From positions 4,214,001-4,278,000 of the forward strand of contig NC_090967.1 of the NCBI RefSeq assembly GCF_040807025.1: DNA of 64,000 nucleotides. Direction: 5' to 3'. The position numbers were made by a program, and so were the translations under genes. Under the pieces are notes generated by a model. It saw nothing but the letters and a program-made list of their open reading frames with translations. It was not told where the DNA came from and made no database searches. Within the stretch, counting starts at the first letter, position 1. The number at the start of each line of letters is the position of its first letter. Origin of the DNA: Struthio camelus (lineage: Eukaryota; Chordata; Aves; Struthioniformes; Struthionidae). Shown piece by piece: positions 24,363-38,100 of the stretch.

Positions 24363-27300
24363 ACCGAAGTGCAGCGGAACGACTGGAGTAGGAGAGCGAC
24401 GCAGCCTGGCAGTCACCCATGTAAATGACCTTTTGGTGTAAGACCTTGTCGCCATCTCATGCTGGGTTCTGTAAGCTGCCTCCCCTGTCCCAGAGATGCA
24501 AAGTCCTTTAAACTTTTTGAAAACATTTTACTTAAAAAGAAAAAAAAAAAGAAAAAGAAAAGAAAAAAAGCCAAGAACAGCACTTTTCAGGACAGGTTCC
24601 GTCGTGTTTCAATAACGGTCTGTGGAGAGCTGTAAGTAGCGCAAATAGATACCATATTTCCTCTTAGCAAGTTAAGAGCATCCTGTAGTCCATTAGTCAC
24701 CAGCCCAGAAAGAGATATATTTTTTGGTTAAATTATAAACCCTTCCCCTAACTTGCTGCTGGCCAGCATGGAGACATTTTGCTTTAAATTGCACACCAGT
24801 TTCCTCCGCAGAGACATTACAACAGCCATCACCCCAGGGAATAACTAAAATAGGAAGGAAAAGAGTGCTTTTTTGTCCTTTTTAGGTTTCTTCCCATAAA
24901 TATCAAGTGCCCACCAGTCTACACACCTCTCCCAGCCTTGGCTTCCCCAGTTAATCCATCGCCAGCACAGCTTAGAAGTTAACTCATAGTGAACCTTTCC
25001 TATGAGTAAATGCCATATTTGTTTGTTTGTTTTTTTTAAAACTTGTCCTGTCCCAGTTTGTAAGGCATTCTGATAATTTTGAAAGAGGGTCCCATACAGC
25101 ATGGCAGCCTCCGCAGAACCTTCTTAGGAGCATCTTCTCATAGCAACGCACACACCCACCAGAAAGGTCTGGTTTTAAGAAGGAGCCTTATGGACAGGAA
25201 AGCTTTTCACACCTCGTCTTTATACTGATTTCGTGACACTGGACAATCACGCACTATTAATACCTCCTATTGCAGAGACAAGCTGCTCAATGTTTGAAAT
25301 GTCCCACTTTCCCTCGCTGGGTAATGAGGGTCTCATCTAAAAATCGTATACATCTGGGAAAACCCCAGGTGGAGAATGCTGCAAATATGGAGGCAGGATG
25401 TTGTATCTCAGTTACCCAAGAGATGCAGATGCAATATTGGGACTCCGCGACTTGCTTTTTGGACTCATGAGGATCCTTGTGAGCGAAGGAGAGGAGACAT
25501 TTTGCAAAGCAGAAAATCTGGCAAGGTCCATTGCAAACTCCTGATTTCACCAGAGCCGGCCTACATAAACTGTCTCACGTGCCCCAGGAAAACCCCCTTG
25601 CCAAGGTCTGCAAATGAAGAATTACCTGAAGATTTCACCAGTTAAGAAATATGCCAAACCTGGCAACCCCAATTTGTGGCTATTTGAAATGAACACCATT
25701 TGGCTGTGAAATCCCCCAGAAGATCATTCCGGCAAAGCAAAGCTTTTCCTCAAGTTAGCGATCTTTCCTCTGAACACATAAAGCTTCTCTTCGTTTCCCT
25801 TCACGGAATAATGCTCTAACAGATGAGATCTTCATTTTCCTGGATGCTACAAAGGAGCGCCAAATCTGCTAACTTTACTTCCCATTTGACGTATGTTTTT
25901 CCCATATCCTGGGTAGAAATATCTCGGTGGGAAACATGAATCTTCAGTCATGGATGTAGTTACTGAATGGACCTTTGCATGAAAAGAGAGAACGACATCC
26001 ATAGCACTGACCCTAGCAGCTGAAGATGGTTAAAGCTTCCTATTCCGTCTCACCGGCATGTTAATAATAAGCACCAAGCAAGCATCAATCCACACAACTT
26101 CCAAGAAATTTCATTCTGAGCCAGTTACTGGCAATGTGAATTCAATGCTACAAGCAAAAAAAACAGCACTTCAATTTTTTGGAATGTTTTTTGGAGTTTA
26201 GGTTTTATGCTAAGTAAGACCTTCCAAAAAGGCGTTTTGTACTAAAATTTCCAAACAGTCAGCGGGCATCTGTTTTGAGGCAGAAGCAGCAGTCAGAAAT
26301 TTCCAAGCGTTAATGTGTTAACCTGATCTGCAAAGCACTGTGGCCTGTTTCACGTGTGCTCTGTCAGATGGACTACACAAACCCATTGAAATCAAGAGAA
26401 AAAAATCTTCCCCCAATTCAATGAATTTCAGGTCAGACTCAAAATAAACAGTCACAAATCTCCTTCTAATACAAAGCATGTGAGTTCACTGTCTCCCACT
26501 GATAGTACTTAAACCTAGATTTTCTTTTGTGCCTGGTTTTGTGCCTTTAGATAGAAGTCATCTGCTATGCTTTTCACAAAAGTACGCAATACACTGCATA
26601 ATTCTGGACACTGAAAGGGAATTTTAAAATCATATAGTGAATGAATTTGGTAGAACATTTACTAGATGTTTAAGAGTACAATCCTAGAAACCTTTTTTGC
26701 ATCTGTACTAGCTAAACACTTCAGTGAAAAATGTTCACAACATACCAGTCGGGAAAATAGTGCTGATATGGAGCACGTGCACATGGAAGACAAGAAATCC
26801 AGATTACAGTTAGTCTTGGGACCTAAAGAAATAGACTATTTCTTGATCCTGACTAATAACCACACCAGAAGAATGTGGGGGTTTTTTGTCTGCTTTGATT
26901 TTTAAGAAAGAAGAGACACTATGTCCGCATTTTCAGAAAAACTACAAAATGAGCGGAGCTGAAGGTGAAACTACTCATATTTTTTTCCAAGTAATTCCTC
27001 CAGGGCAAGGTTAAGGGTTCAGCTGTTAAAATGGACATATCACCAATCTCATTTCAAGATATGATGAAAGTAATGCATTTAAATGCAGAAGGCAATTTGT
27101 AACTTCTTCGAGACAATTTTTCAAAAAGTGCACTTTCGGAGAAAGCTAAGTAGTATGCACTATATTTTAATTTTTAGCAAAATCGTATAGGTATAAATTT
27201 TCTGTTCCCAGATGAACATTTATATATCTTTTCAACACAAAAATCCCTGTAACTCATAATAGTTAAATCAGTTAAATGTAAAAAGTGCATTTTTATAGCA

Positions 27301-29165
27301 ACAAAAAATGTATCATTAACTTCTTCCAGTTCGTGATTTTAGATGTTACTTGAAACTAAAGTAGCTACCAGTTTTTTGGGTGGAAACACAACGATCAAGT
27401 TGGCAGCGCCCTTTTAGCAAATACCTTTTAGCAACATATCTAAGTTTGATAGACTCGCACAGGTTTCAAATGAAAATCAGAGCTACATGCTGTAACAAAT
27501 ACAACACCAAATATGCCATATTCACCTTTAAAGGACCATTACAAATTTAGATCTACTTCTCAGTGGAAGCAAGAGATGGGCAGTGGCTCCCGAGGGCAGA
27601 TGCTGAAAGGTTCAGGGACTGGGCACACACGATAAAATCGCGTCCATGTGGAGCTGTCAACCAGTGGTTTAACCCCAGTGACAAGATTTACCTTAAACCT
27701 TAGGTGGCTGAAGATATTGTACAAATTCCTTTGCCTCTTCCTTAAAAAGATCTGATATCAAAGCCTACTTGTGAAAGCGTTTATCAACTGAGCTCCACCT
27801 TTCCACTGTAGATACAGTTTATAAAAGAGATCCTCAAAGGAAATATGGTATATCAGCAAAAAAAAAAAAAACCACCACCTTTTTGCCAGTAAAAGATCAT
27901 TTACATTAGGACTTTTGCCAGTATATATGTTTTAAAAATAAAATAAATTAAATCACATCCTTTACGTAACATTGCTATAATGGTCAACGTTCCAAATGTA
28001 GACCAGGCCTTTTTTCTGCCTCATAAAAACATCTCTGAAGGATAAATTTTTTGACTTATGAATGCACTGTATTATATCAAACAGCAGGTATTATCAACAA
28101 CATTTTTACGCTCTTGGATTCTACCTTTCATGAGATTTACTTAGTTCTAATGGTGAATCCACGTATAGCAACATTTCGGCTGCAGAAAAACTGATGTTAC
28201 AGGCATGACACCATAGTCACAAAAAACATGGTATTCTTACTTACAGTCTAATTAATAGCTGAATTTCAACATTCTCTCAGCATCAGCTGATCAGATTTTT
28301 TAATCCGATTTAAAAATCAGATTCCTTCCTGTGCAGCTAGTTACCGATTAGGACATACCTTCCCATCATTTAAAGCCGGTAACAGAGTACTCAGTCCAGC
28401 CTTCAGAAATGCAGGCACTTCCATGGCATTATGCAGTAACCATCAGATTTTATACAATTAAACTGCTTTGTTTCGGCATATTTAGGAATCATCCAAATTT
28501 GGGACTGTCCAATAATTTTGGTTTTGATTCACAAGGAAGACATGGGAAATGCTGCTGTCTATTCAGGTTGGATAATTAATACAATTTCTTCTGCATAGTA
28601 CTGTGTCAATGTGAGTGGCCATTTAGAGCATACCTCATTGCAGTTTTTCCATCTATTTTTTCCAAAGATTATTTGCTTACAGATGTGTATACCCATGTAC
28701 GAGAAAACCTAAGGGTGAAAGGTTTTAAAAGCAACACGTCCTCTCTTTTATGTATCTAGGAATGAAAAAACAGAAAGAGTTAATAACATGCTGTTGGCAA
28801 TAAGCTCAGATTGGCCTGACAGCAGCTAAAATGTACAGGCAAAATTGCTATAAAAATAAAAGCACATGTTTTCTCTTTTGTATTTCCATACTTACTGGCA
28901 GTCAAAAATACAGCATGCTACTGGTGAAGTGAATTTTAGGAAGTCACCATGACAATGTAACATAACCTATCTCCGTTTTTCTCCTTTGCAGTGAGCCCTC
29001 TTAATCCAAACCTACATGTAAAAATGTGTGAACTGTCATTTTTCTAAAGTGTTTGTAATTAGGTGGTTTATGCTAGAAGACATAGATTGCTGTTAAGTAT
29101 GTATTATTATTTTTGCTTTGTATTATGCCATAACAATCTGTGGATAGTCAATTAAAATCACACTG
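24363..29165 (+). other. ATCAY: ATCAY 3' UTR (end approximate)
   Basis: After the TGA at 24,360-24,362 comes about 5 kb of AT-rich DNA without exons. Candidate poly(A) signals include AATAAA words near 26,442, 27,935, 28,855 and 29,275 and an ATTAAA near 29,151. The ATTAAA, followed by a CA and a T/G-rich stretch, is a reasonable distal end. Long 3' UTRs are typical of neuronal genes. The true end needs transcript data. Confidence 0.5.
24531..24570 (+). repeat. ATCAY: A-rich tract in the ATCAY 3' UTR
   Basis: About 40 bases of almost pure A broken by G (AAAAAGAAAAAAAAAA style) lie 170 bases after the stop codon. Oligo-dT would prime internally here, so cDNA-based annotations may wrongly end the gene at this point. 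Confidence 0.7.
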
Positions 29166-32100
29166 ATCCTTAAGCAAAAATGTCTGCCCTTCTTTTTGTC
29201 TGCATCTTTTGCTTAAACTTTGGTCTCATACGGAAAATATGATGAAAAATTTTGCTTGGACGCTATGTCCTTGAATAAAACAAATCAAAGTCCTCCCTGG
29301 CAGTTCTGATACTGCAAACTGAACCTCTTAGAATGTTTTTACTACAATAATTTATTCTATCAATATGACATAAGATCTTTCCAAGCATGTCTCTGTGTTA
29401 GGCTTTAGAGAAGAGTCATGGAAAAACTGCTTCCCTTGGGTCTCTATCAACCTGTACAAACCATACTTGTCTCAAGCTTTACAATCTTTTTTTTTTCCTC
29501 ATCTCTTTTATACTCTAATTGACAAAACAATGGGGAATTCCACTGAAATAGATTCTCTTATAAACAAGCATTTATGGGAGAATACCTGAGATGTCCAATT
29601 TGCTATGTTTCAAATGCGACATTTTAGGCCTTGAGCTACGTTGGTGTGGATGATAACAACATAGGAACTTGCTGTTCAGTGCAGTCTCAGCAGTGTAACA
29701 CCATGGTGACTCCAGGCAGCGTATTATAAAAACCTGCAGTTAGTTGCTTTGGCGGTGCCCCGATGCAGGCATGTGTTATGAAATAAACTTCTCAAACATT
29801 TCAAGCGTCCTTTCACCAAAATGCCCCTAGCACCAGTGGTGTGCGTGAAGGCATCCGGTCAATGCTGACAAAAAGGGAGGCAGGGAGGCTTGGCTGAGAC
29901 ATGCCAAACCCCACACTCCAAGCAGAAGGAATGTGACCAACACAGCAGATGAAGTTCAAAAGCTCGGCATGTTATGACTACGCCATACCACAGGCATAGG
30001 ATTAACTGCTACCCTACCAAAGCAACAGTTTCCCAATCAGAAGACAAGATGTCCTTCCTCAAACGAAAACATACCCTTTTATCAGCCTTTGCTGTAGTTT
30101 TCCATCAGCCACATCATACTCCCCTATGTGACTGACTGCAAGTTTATACCATTATTTTCATTTAGCAGTCTTTAAAAGCTAAGAATATTCCCTAGAACAG
30201 AAATATTGAAAGACCTCTGCAGCAAACCGGCTGCAGTTTAAAAGGTAGAGAAGAGTGGACAACAGAGGCACTCAAAAATTAAGAACCTTATATTATTTTC
30301 TGGGTTGGAAAGGTTTTGGGCAGGGAACGGAAAGAAAAGTTGAAGACACTTTCTGCTCTTGTCGCCATTTAATTTACCTCTGCTACATTTCCTTAAGTGC
30401 ATCTCTATAAAGCTGCACTGCTTTGCCTTGGACATAGCGCTAATCCCGTGAATTAGGTCTGCTCGGAAGATCCTACCAAACAAGGCCTTTCAATGGACAT
30501 GAGAGTTGGGATACTCACCTTACTCATCTCAGTTGGACCTGTGATCAGGGTATATTCATACTCATTTTAACCGAGACGGTGGCACCTGGGAGAAAAATCA
30601 GCAATAAAACTTTATGGAAAGTTTTTATGGAACTTTATTTGCTGGAATTTTTTCTAATGAAGGTTTAGACAACCATAAACTCTCAAGCGACTACACAGTT
30701 AGCTTTCACGGCTCATTCTCTAGGTGCCTAAAACCCACCTAACCTGTATGCTGCCTTTATGAATCTCACATTTAATCCACAATTTACTCTAATTTTAAAG
30801 AAGAAATATTACTTATAACATCACCATATTGCACGACTTAGAAAAGCTTCTTTTTTTTTTTTCCCCTCCACAAACAGATATAATTTCCACCTAGGTCTTC
30901 CTTTTGCAGCTTGCATGAAGAAGCCTGCATCTCCTGCTCCTTGTTAGTTTTGAGACCCCTTCTGTCACAGGAGTTGTGGAAGAAGAGTAAATTTTCACTT
31001 GGGTAACAGTTTAGCTCACATCTGCATAACGTTAATATCCTTCACTTTAAAATGTTTGAAGTTCCTGAATGAAACAATATACAAGATCATGTAAAATATG
31101 GCATAGACTATCCTCAAGTCTTTGCCACCATTGCTAATCATGATGCACCTCAGAAATTAAGATTTCTAACTCAAAACCATTAGAAGCTTCTCCAAATAAT
31201 TCACCTCAACACTAGCGATGAGATTCAGCTCACCTAATTTTAGCAATCTAAAAACTAGGTATCTAGCCTAAACTAGTTTTAAGTGCCCTCTACAGTCAAT
31301 GAAAAGAGAAAGATGATTTCACTTGTCTTAGGACAGGATGAATCACTCTTTGATGACGCCTCTCTCTCTCCACTGATACGAGAGCGAAATATCTAGCTTT
31401 ACACTACGGACTATCTTTTAGACAGCCACCGTTAAGTGAATCAGGCCCTAAGGGTAGAAAATGAAGTGATAATGCAAGTGCAAAGCGGAGAAAGTGATAG
31501 AACATTCCTTCTTTTTTTAAGCACACAAGAGTTTAGTACTTTGATCATTCAGCTTGTCACCTTAGGTTAACTTCTGGGGATGTCTGAGGCTTTTTGTTTA
31601 TTTGACCTTTTGTTTAACAATCGAGTATGATCAAAAGCAGTCAATTTCCTCGAGTAACATAAGAATGGAGATTACCAAGGGAATGCTGGCTGAAGAGCCA
31701 AGTTTTGAGAAGAGATTTAAAGCAGGAGAGCCAGCCAATACACTCCAGTTAAAAATTCAATTTAGACTGGTTGGGGTTTTTTTAGTTCCTCAGATAATAG
31801 CCACAATGTAAAACTATCAGCCTCTAGAAGAACTTAATAATGCCCAAATGTGAGCTGTAAGAATAAGATTTTGAATCCAGAATGGCAAGGAAAAAAAGAT
31901 TACTGGTAGGGTTTGGACAATATTACCACTAAGAAGTGCTGGGAACACAGTTTTGAGAAAAGCTAACTGCGAGAGCGTTTGAGCTCAAGCCTGACTGGGC
32001 TCGAATCAAAACGTAAAGACATTGTCCTTTACTGCTCCTGCAAGCATTATTGTATCAAAATACACTCGATTCTGTGCTCAGTTTCCCCCCGACACACAAA

Positions 32101-35100
32101 CAACCCAGTCTCCCAAATCTAGCTGACTCCTCACATTAGCAAAAAGGATAATCACTATTCTTACATCATACTACTCTGTTTTAAGCTTTTTTTTTCCATT
32201 CTGAAAACCTCCAAAGTTTCTATGCCCTTATTTCTTGTGTTTTGTTACTAATGTCATCCCGCTGTCAAATCAATCAGTGTTAATGATTAAGAATTCTTAT
32301 CACCATGAGCTCCGTTCTACTTTCCACATATAGCTTCTTTGAAAAGATTACACCCACAAAAAAATCTATTTGAAGGAACATTGAGCATTTAAAGGCTATC
32401 AACCCGTTCTGTTTGTGCATTACGGTACAGTCATTAATTACCTGACAAATGGAAAAAATTCTTTTACATAGGGCAGCTAGCTCATCAGGTATAAATGCAA
32501 GGTTAATTTTGCAACATTAGAATTCTTTTAACATAGCTCTTTGTGTACGTTTATTTTCAGGAGATTTTTTCAAAGTAAACTAAAAATAAATGAACTATAT
32601 GGGTCATATAGGGGGCAGAAACTATTATGGGCAGAAACTGAACCACAGGAAGTTCCATCTAAACCTGAGAAAAAACTTCTTGACTGTGAGGGTGACAGAG
32701 CATTGGAACAGGTTGCCCAGAGAGGTAGTGGAGTCTCCTTCCCTGGAGATATTCAAAACCCGTCTGGATGTGATCCTGGGAAATATGCTCTAGAGGACCC
32801 TGCTTGAGCAGGGAGGTTGGACTAGATGATCTCTCCAGAGGTCCCTTCCAACCTAAACCATTCTGTGATATCTACAACCAAAACAATGTATTTTTCCTAA
32901 ACTCGTTAGATCAACCAGCTGAATTATTTTCATGAAAACTTTTCAGAAAACAATAGCCTGAGGCAGTCCCTCAGCATGAGAAAAGCGCGTGCGACCGAGT
33001 TTTAATCAATTTTTTTAAAAAAAAGACTCTAGTAACGGAAATGATCAGTCTGTTTTAAGTACTTCCGTCATTACTGATTTTGACTAAAATCTTAATGTCA
33101 GCATCCTATTTCTGTATGTTTGTCTTTTAACAACAGAAATAGTCTTACAAAATGTTCTTCACATCAGTAAATCTACCAAGAGAAATAAATTTCAATATAA
33201 AAAAGCCTCTGCAGCAATTTATTCTGTGGAGATAATCTCCTGCACAGGACCCCTCTCCCTTAATTTTATTTCGAGTTACATATATAGTTCAAATTTCTGA
33301 GGTCTTCCCATCAGCCTGTGGTCAACAGGGAGAGAGGGGCACCTCCAGAGGAGGACTCAGCCCACCTCTCCTGCCCTCAGCTGAGGACAGCATCAGTCGC
33401 TGCACTTTGAGATGCTAAAGGGAGGCAGAATGAATCCCACCCACGGGTTAACCCAGGTAGGCATAAGAAAACTTCCTATCACTACAATTTCTATCCCTTT
33501 GGGGACAGAGTGGGTCTGCAAGCTGCTCCAGGTGGCATCTCGCAGCTGTGGCAGATGCAGCCTGGCCCCAAGCACTTCCATGACCCAGAAATGAGAGCAA
33601 CAAGACAAGACCTAACAGTGACCACACATTGATTCCAGACAGCGGGACATAGCTGTTCTGCTGTCTGTTTTGCATCCCATATTCACATGTCAGAGTGGCC
33701 ATGAAGGCATACAGTTCAGCTCCTAGCTGAAAAACAGACCTAACCACTCCCTTCCCTCCCGCTAGCTGAGGCAGATGAAGGGAGCATGAAAAGGCAGCCC
33801 AGGCTCTGTTCTTAGCATGGCACTAAACATGTGTACTATTGCTATAAATGAGGAGTAGCAGCATAGATTTTAATAGTATTAAAAAGGAGAAAACCACAAA
33901 GGAAGGAAGAAAAAGAGAGAAATGCTTTTACTAACTTGTCTTCTATTTACAGCACTTTCTTTCTACAATACATTCAAAATGTTAGCCTTGTACTAGAGCA
34001 CAGACCTGCTGAGCGTATTCAGTTGTCATTTTACCTCAGGATTATATCCAGATAAGCAACCATAACACACTGAAGAGCTCCAGTTTTTCTTATTTTTTAT
34101 CTGAAGAAAGAGTGAATACTAAGTAAAAATGAGGATCAGAACTGAAGTTTTTGTTTCAAAAACAAAACTCAGAATAACCCAAACTGAAGCCAAAATAACT
34201 TGGAGGACAAGTTAGCCATTGTAAACTCTATGGCAAGTGGTTTTCAAGGCTCAGACTGAAGGCCTTCGGTCCCGAATGCACTAGCGCAGTATGTCTGAGT
34301 GACATCGAGGGGATTAAAGCGCACCATGATGTTCTGGCAGGGACTGCAGCAGAGCATCTCACACGCACCAGTCATGGGGGATGCAGGAAGCCACAGGCTG
34401 GAACAGGGAGGAAGGGGTCAGAACGAAGGTGTGAAGAACACTGAGAACGCAAAAGAGAGCAGAAAAATCTTTGGCAACGTGTAGAGTGGGTAGAAATTTG
34501 TAAAAGAAACAGTTTACACAGAAATACCCTACAAATAGGTGGCACGGTATGGAAAAATAATACACAAAAGGTAAAGAGAAAAATGGAAACCCTGTGGTCG
34601 TCTTCCTTTCTCCTCTCCCCAACCCAAGTTGAATTCTGTGCTGTCTCAAGGCTCCTATCAGCTATACTAACCCAAAAGGCTTATCCATTTCCCCTTGGGA
34701 AATTCCTTTGGGATAGAAAGGCACATGACCAAAGAGAGGGTCTTTCCATAGGAACCGCCATCGCGGGTATGGGCGGTTCACTGGTGGGAGTGCACTGGAG
34801 TGGGAGGACTGTGGCCTGGGAATTTCACAGACACCAGGAGAGCAAGGGACACAGCATAGGGAAGCCTCAAAACCTGCCTGCTGAGAGCTGGATTAGCCCT
34901 GCCAGCCCCAGAATTAAGAAGCACGAGCAAGAATGAATTTTTAACATCAGCAAAAGGAAAATCTCCCTGTGTTGTCTGTCCATTACCTGCTCAGACTCAT
35001 TGTGAACTAAATGTCTGCCAAATATATCTGAAAAACAATCCGAATATTTTGGAGCACTGGATGAATCATCACACATTACCAGTGTGCCTTACAGTTCAGC

Positions 35101-38100
35101 TTCTTCAATCTGAGTTTGCTTTAAAAAGCTTGAACGCGCGATTTCCTGCCTTATTAATTCTCCACCTTTCCTCACTTTCCAAAGCTTCTTCAAGTTCTGC
35201 CTACTTCCTTTTCTCTTCCTATCCATCAGTACCAGTTACATTGGCCAAAACACTCAGCTGAGCATGGAATAAGATTAGGCATTATCTTCCCTAGTATATA
35301 AATGACAAGGTTAAAAATGGGGATTCTATTTCTTTTTAAAAAGCACTTCTACTTGGTTGCCACAGCTATACAATTTATAGTAACACACAGGCCATGACTA
35401 AGTAACTTAACAACGTCATAAATCTATAAACATAGGCCAGTTGTCAAATGACACTAGAAACGTCTGGCATCTTTTTACAAATTTCCTCCTGGAGTTACTG
35501 CAATTGCTACCTGGCACTACACAAACCCAAAATAGAAGCATTCCCTGCATATCTCATTCCTCTTTGTAACTATGTCCATTAATCCCATGGAAGAATTTCC
35601 TCATGTAGATCATTAAAATACAAAGAGAAAACTTTCTAGAGCATCATGATTAAGAGCTCCACAGCGCTCCAGTCCGAAGTACAGTTTGGAAAGTGCACCC
35701 TGGGGAGTGAAACAGCAGCAGAATCTGGGACTTTAGGAATGGAGAATTCAGAATAATTTCTGCAGCTTTGATCGAACTTCTTCAGTAACACGCTGGCTGC
35801 TTTTTGGTTCCAGTTCTCCTTTCCTTCACAGAACCCTCCCTTCAGATTAACTCTTAAGCTGTTCCTCTTACACTTGCCCTCTTGCCCTTTCATTCAATGC
35901 CTCATCACTTTTCCTTCCCTTTATTGTATTTCTTCTGGATTAAGCACCTAGCCCCCAAGCACTGACATAATGAAACATTTGCAGCAGTATTATTCTTGCG
36001 TGCTTTACACAGCTGCTTCTCCCTGAACCCACATTGTCTACTCAGTCTAAATTTTTCAAAACGTGACCTGTCCGCTACTCCGTTTCTGCCTCCTCCAAGA
36101 AGCCACAGACCTTCTACCAATGGCAGCAGTGGCAGAAAATATCACCATTGACGGTGGCAGTTCTTGACTGCAAGCCAGACTGCATACCACTGCAACAAGA
36201 TGCCAGCTAGTTGAGTATTACTGTATTTAAGCTTGTTATCCCGCTAGCCTAACTTTTGGTACTATTAGCTGTTCTAGTTATCAGCAATTAATAGTGAAGT
36301 AATGACTCAGGACTAATTGCAAAGTTTCATTTCTTATGTTCTCTCATCTTGTCTTTGTGAAAAATAAAAGCTTATCTTCTTCCCAAAAAGGGGTATGAAA
36401 ACTTTTTGCATTGCTGAGACATTAGTGGCTTCCAAAGCCTCGGAGAAGGACATTCTTAGCAACCAAAATAATTCAAAATTCCTGAAAGAATAAATGAATT
36501 TGTGATTTAAAAATTCACAAGTGAAAGCTATTACAATTCCTTTGCCTGGGTTTTCACCTAGTTGGTACACTGTCACGTCTAACCCACCCCCTGCCAAGTC
36601 CCCCTAATTAAAGCATTAGGCAACCTTGGCATAACCTTGTTCATACTATAAGCAATGTCTTATGATTAGTGAAGGATTTAAATTCTGAATTAAAGCTTTA
36701 GAATAAATGAGTCATATCCTGCAACAGAAAGGTCAGCAAATATACAGAAACTAAACTATCCTGAGGAAATGATATCATGACTCTTCCATGAATATTAAAT
36801 TGGCCTTTGCCAAATTTATCTTAGCTTTTAACAAAGATTAATAGTGAACTTTCAGTAAACATTAGTATTCTAAAAATAATGTAAAGAGAGGGAACATTTT
36901 CTATCTTTGATTGAGGCACGCTGTTGAATGGTATTTGTATTAGTAAAGTGTCAAGTAGATAACGTATCTGCAGGATAAACAAGCACAAAAAAAGGAAGTT
37001 TCAGATGACCAACACATAACTCACTGAGAAATGTGGCTAACATAACTTGCTAAAAAAAGCATTTATGAACACTTGGCATTTGCATAGACATATTTTTACA
37101 GGTTGGGTTAAAGTTTGTTGTAGCTGGTAAGTGTAACTGTCACTGTTCATTTCAGACAGGTTTTTGTAGGGGTCTTTTGGGCTCTTACGGAAGCAGACAG
37201 CTGAAATGCCAGAGGTCTCCAAATAAAGGCAGGCACATGCCACCAGCTAAACCAAAAGCAAATCTGAGGCCACTCAGGAATCAGAGAATTTGAACCATCT
37301 GTGTGAAAGTGATTTCACTGGGTGTTTTGTGTTTGAGTACAAAGATGGGTGATAGAAAAAAACATGACCAACAGCTTAAAAGCAAACTCAGGGAAAGCCA
37401 GACACATCCACAGAAGGACTGAGGGACCATGAAGAAAAAGTCCAAAAAGTGAGCTTTTAGACTGAGTGCTGAATGAAGGCAACTTGGCATTGTGTGCAAA
37501 AAAAAAAAAAAAAAAAAACCCTGGCTTCTGTCCTTTACTTCTCCTGTTTTCAGAAAAAACAGGGCTTTGACATTCTTTATAGAGACAGCGGACCCTCACT
37601 GTTCTGGAATTCCCCGATCCCAGACAACTTGATCAGCCAAATATTAAAAACTGCTGCTGCTACTGCAACAATTTTTGTTTGCTCCCTACACTAGAAACAC
37701 ACTATTTCTTTTGATGTGTCTTATGCCACATACTCATTTTTCACTGCAAAAACCCAAACTCTATTTCTGAAGTATATTCATATTAGCAAAAACAACAGGG
37801 CAGAATACAATTTTCACTCACCCAGAAGATGGTATGTTCCAAAAATATTTGGATTAGCACGATTCCAGTCTGAAGACTGGATCAGAGGTAGCTGACACCA
37901 GTGTCCCCTGCTACCCTTTCCACAACTTCTGAGGCTCCCAGTTTTGGCCTAGCAAGTAAGGTCAAAAGTGGTAAGACAAACACATGAATTGCTCTCTTAA
38001 CCAAGACATCCTTCTGGATCATGGACTGAAGAGAAACATAACAAAGGGTATGAAAAACTTTAGCATAGAACTAATCTAGGTCAAATTTGCAGATGGTGTA

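Noticed and set aside
32541-32807. Open frames of 67-88 codons near 32.6 kb
   Set aside because: They lie within the CR1 3' end and reflect the element, not a host gene.
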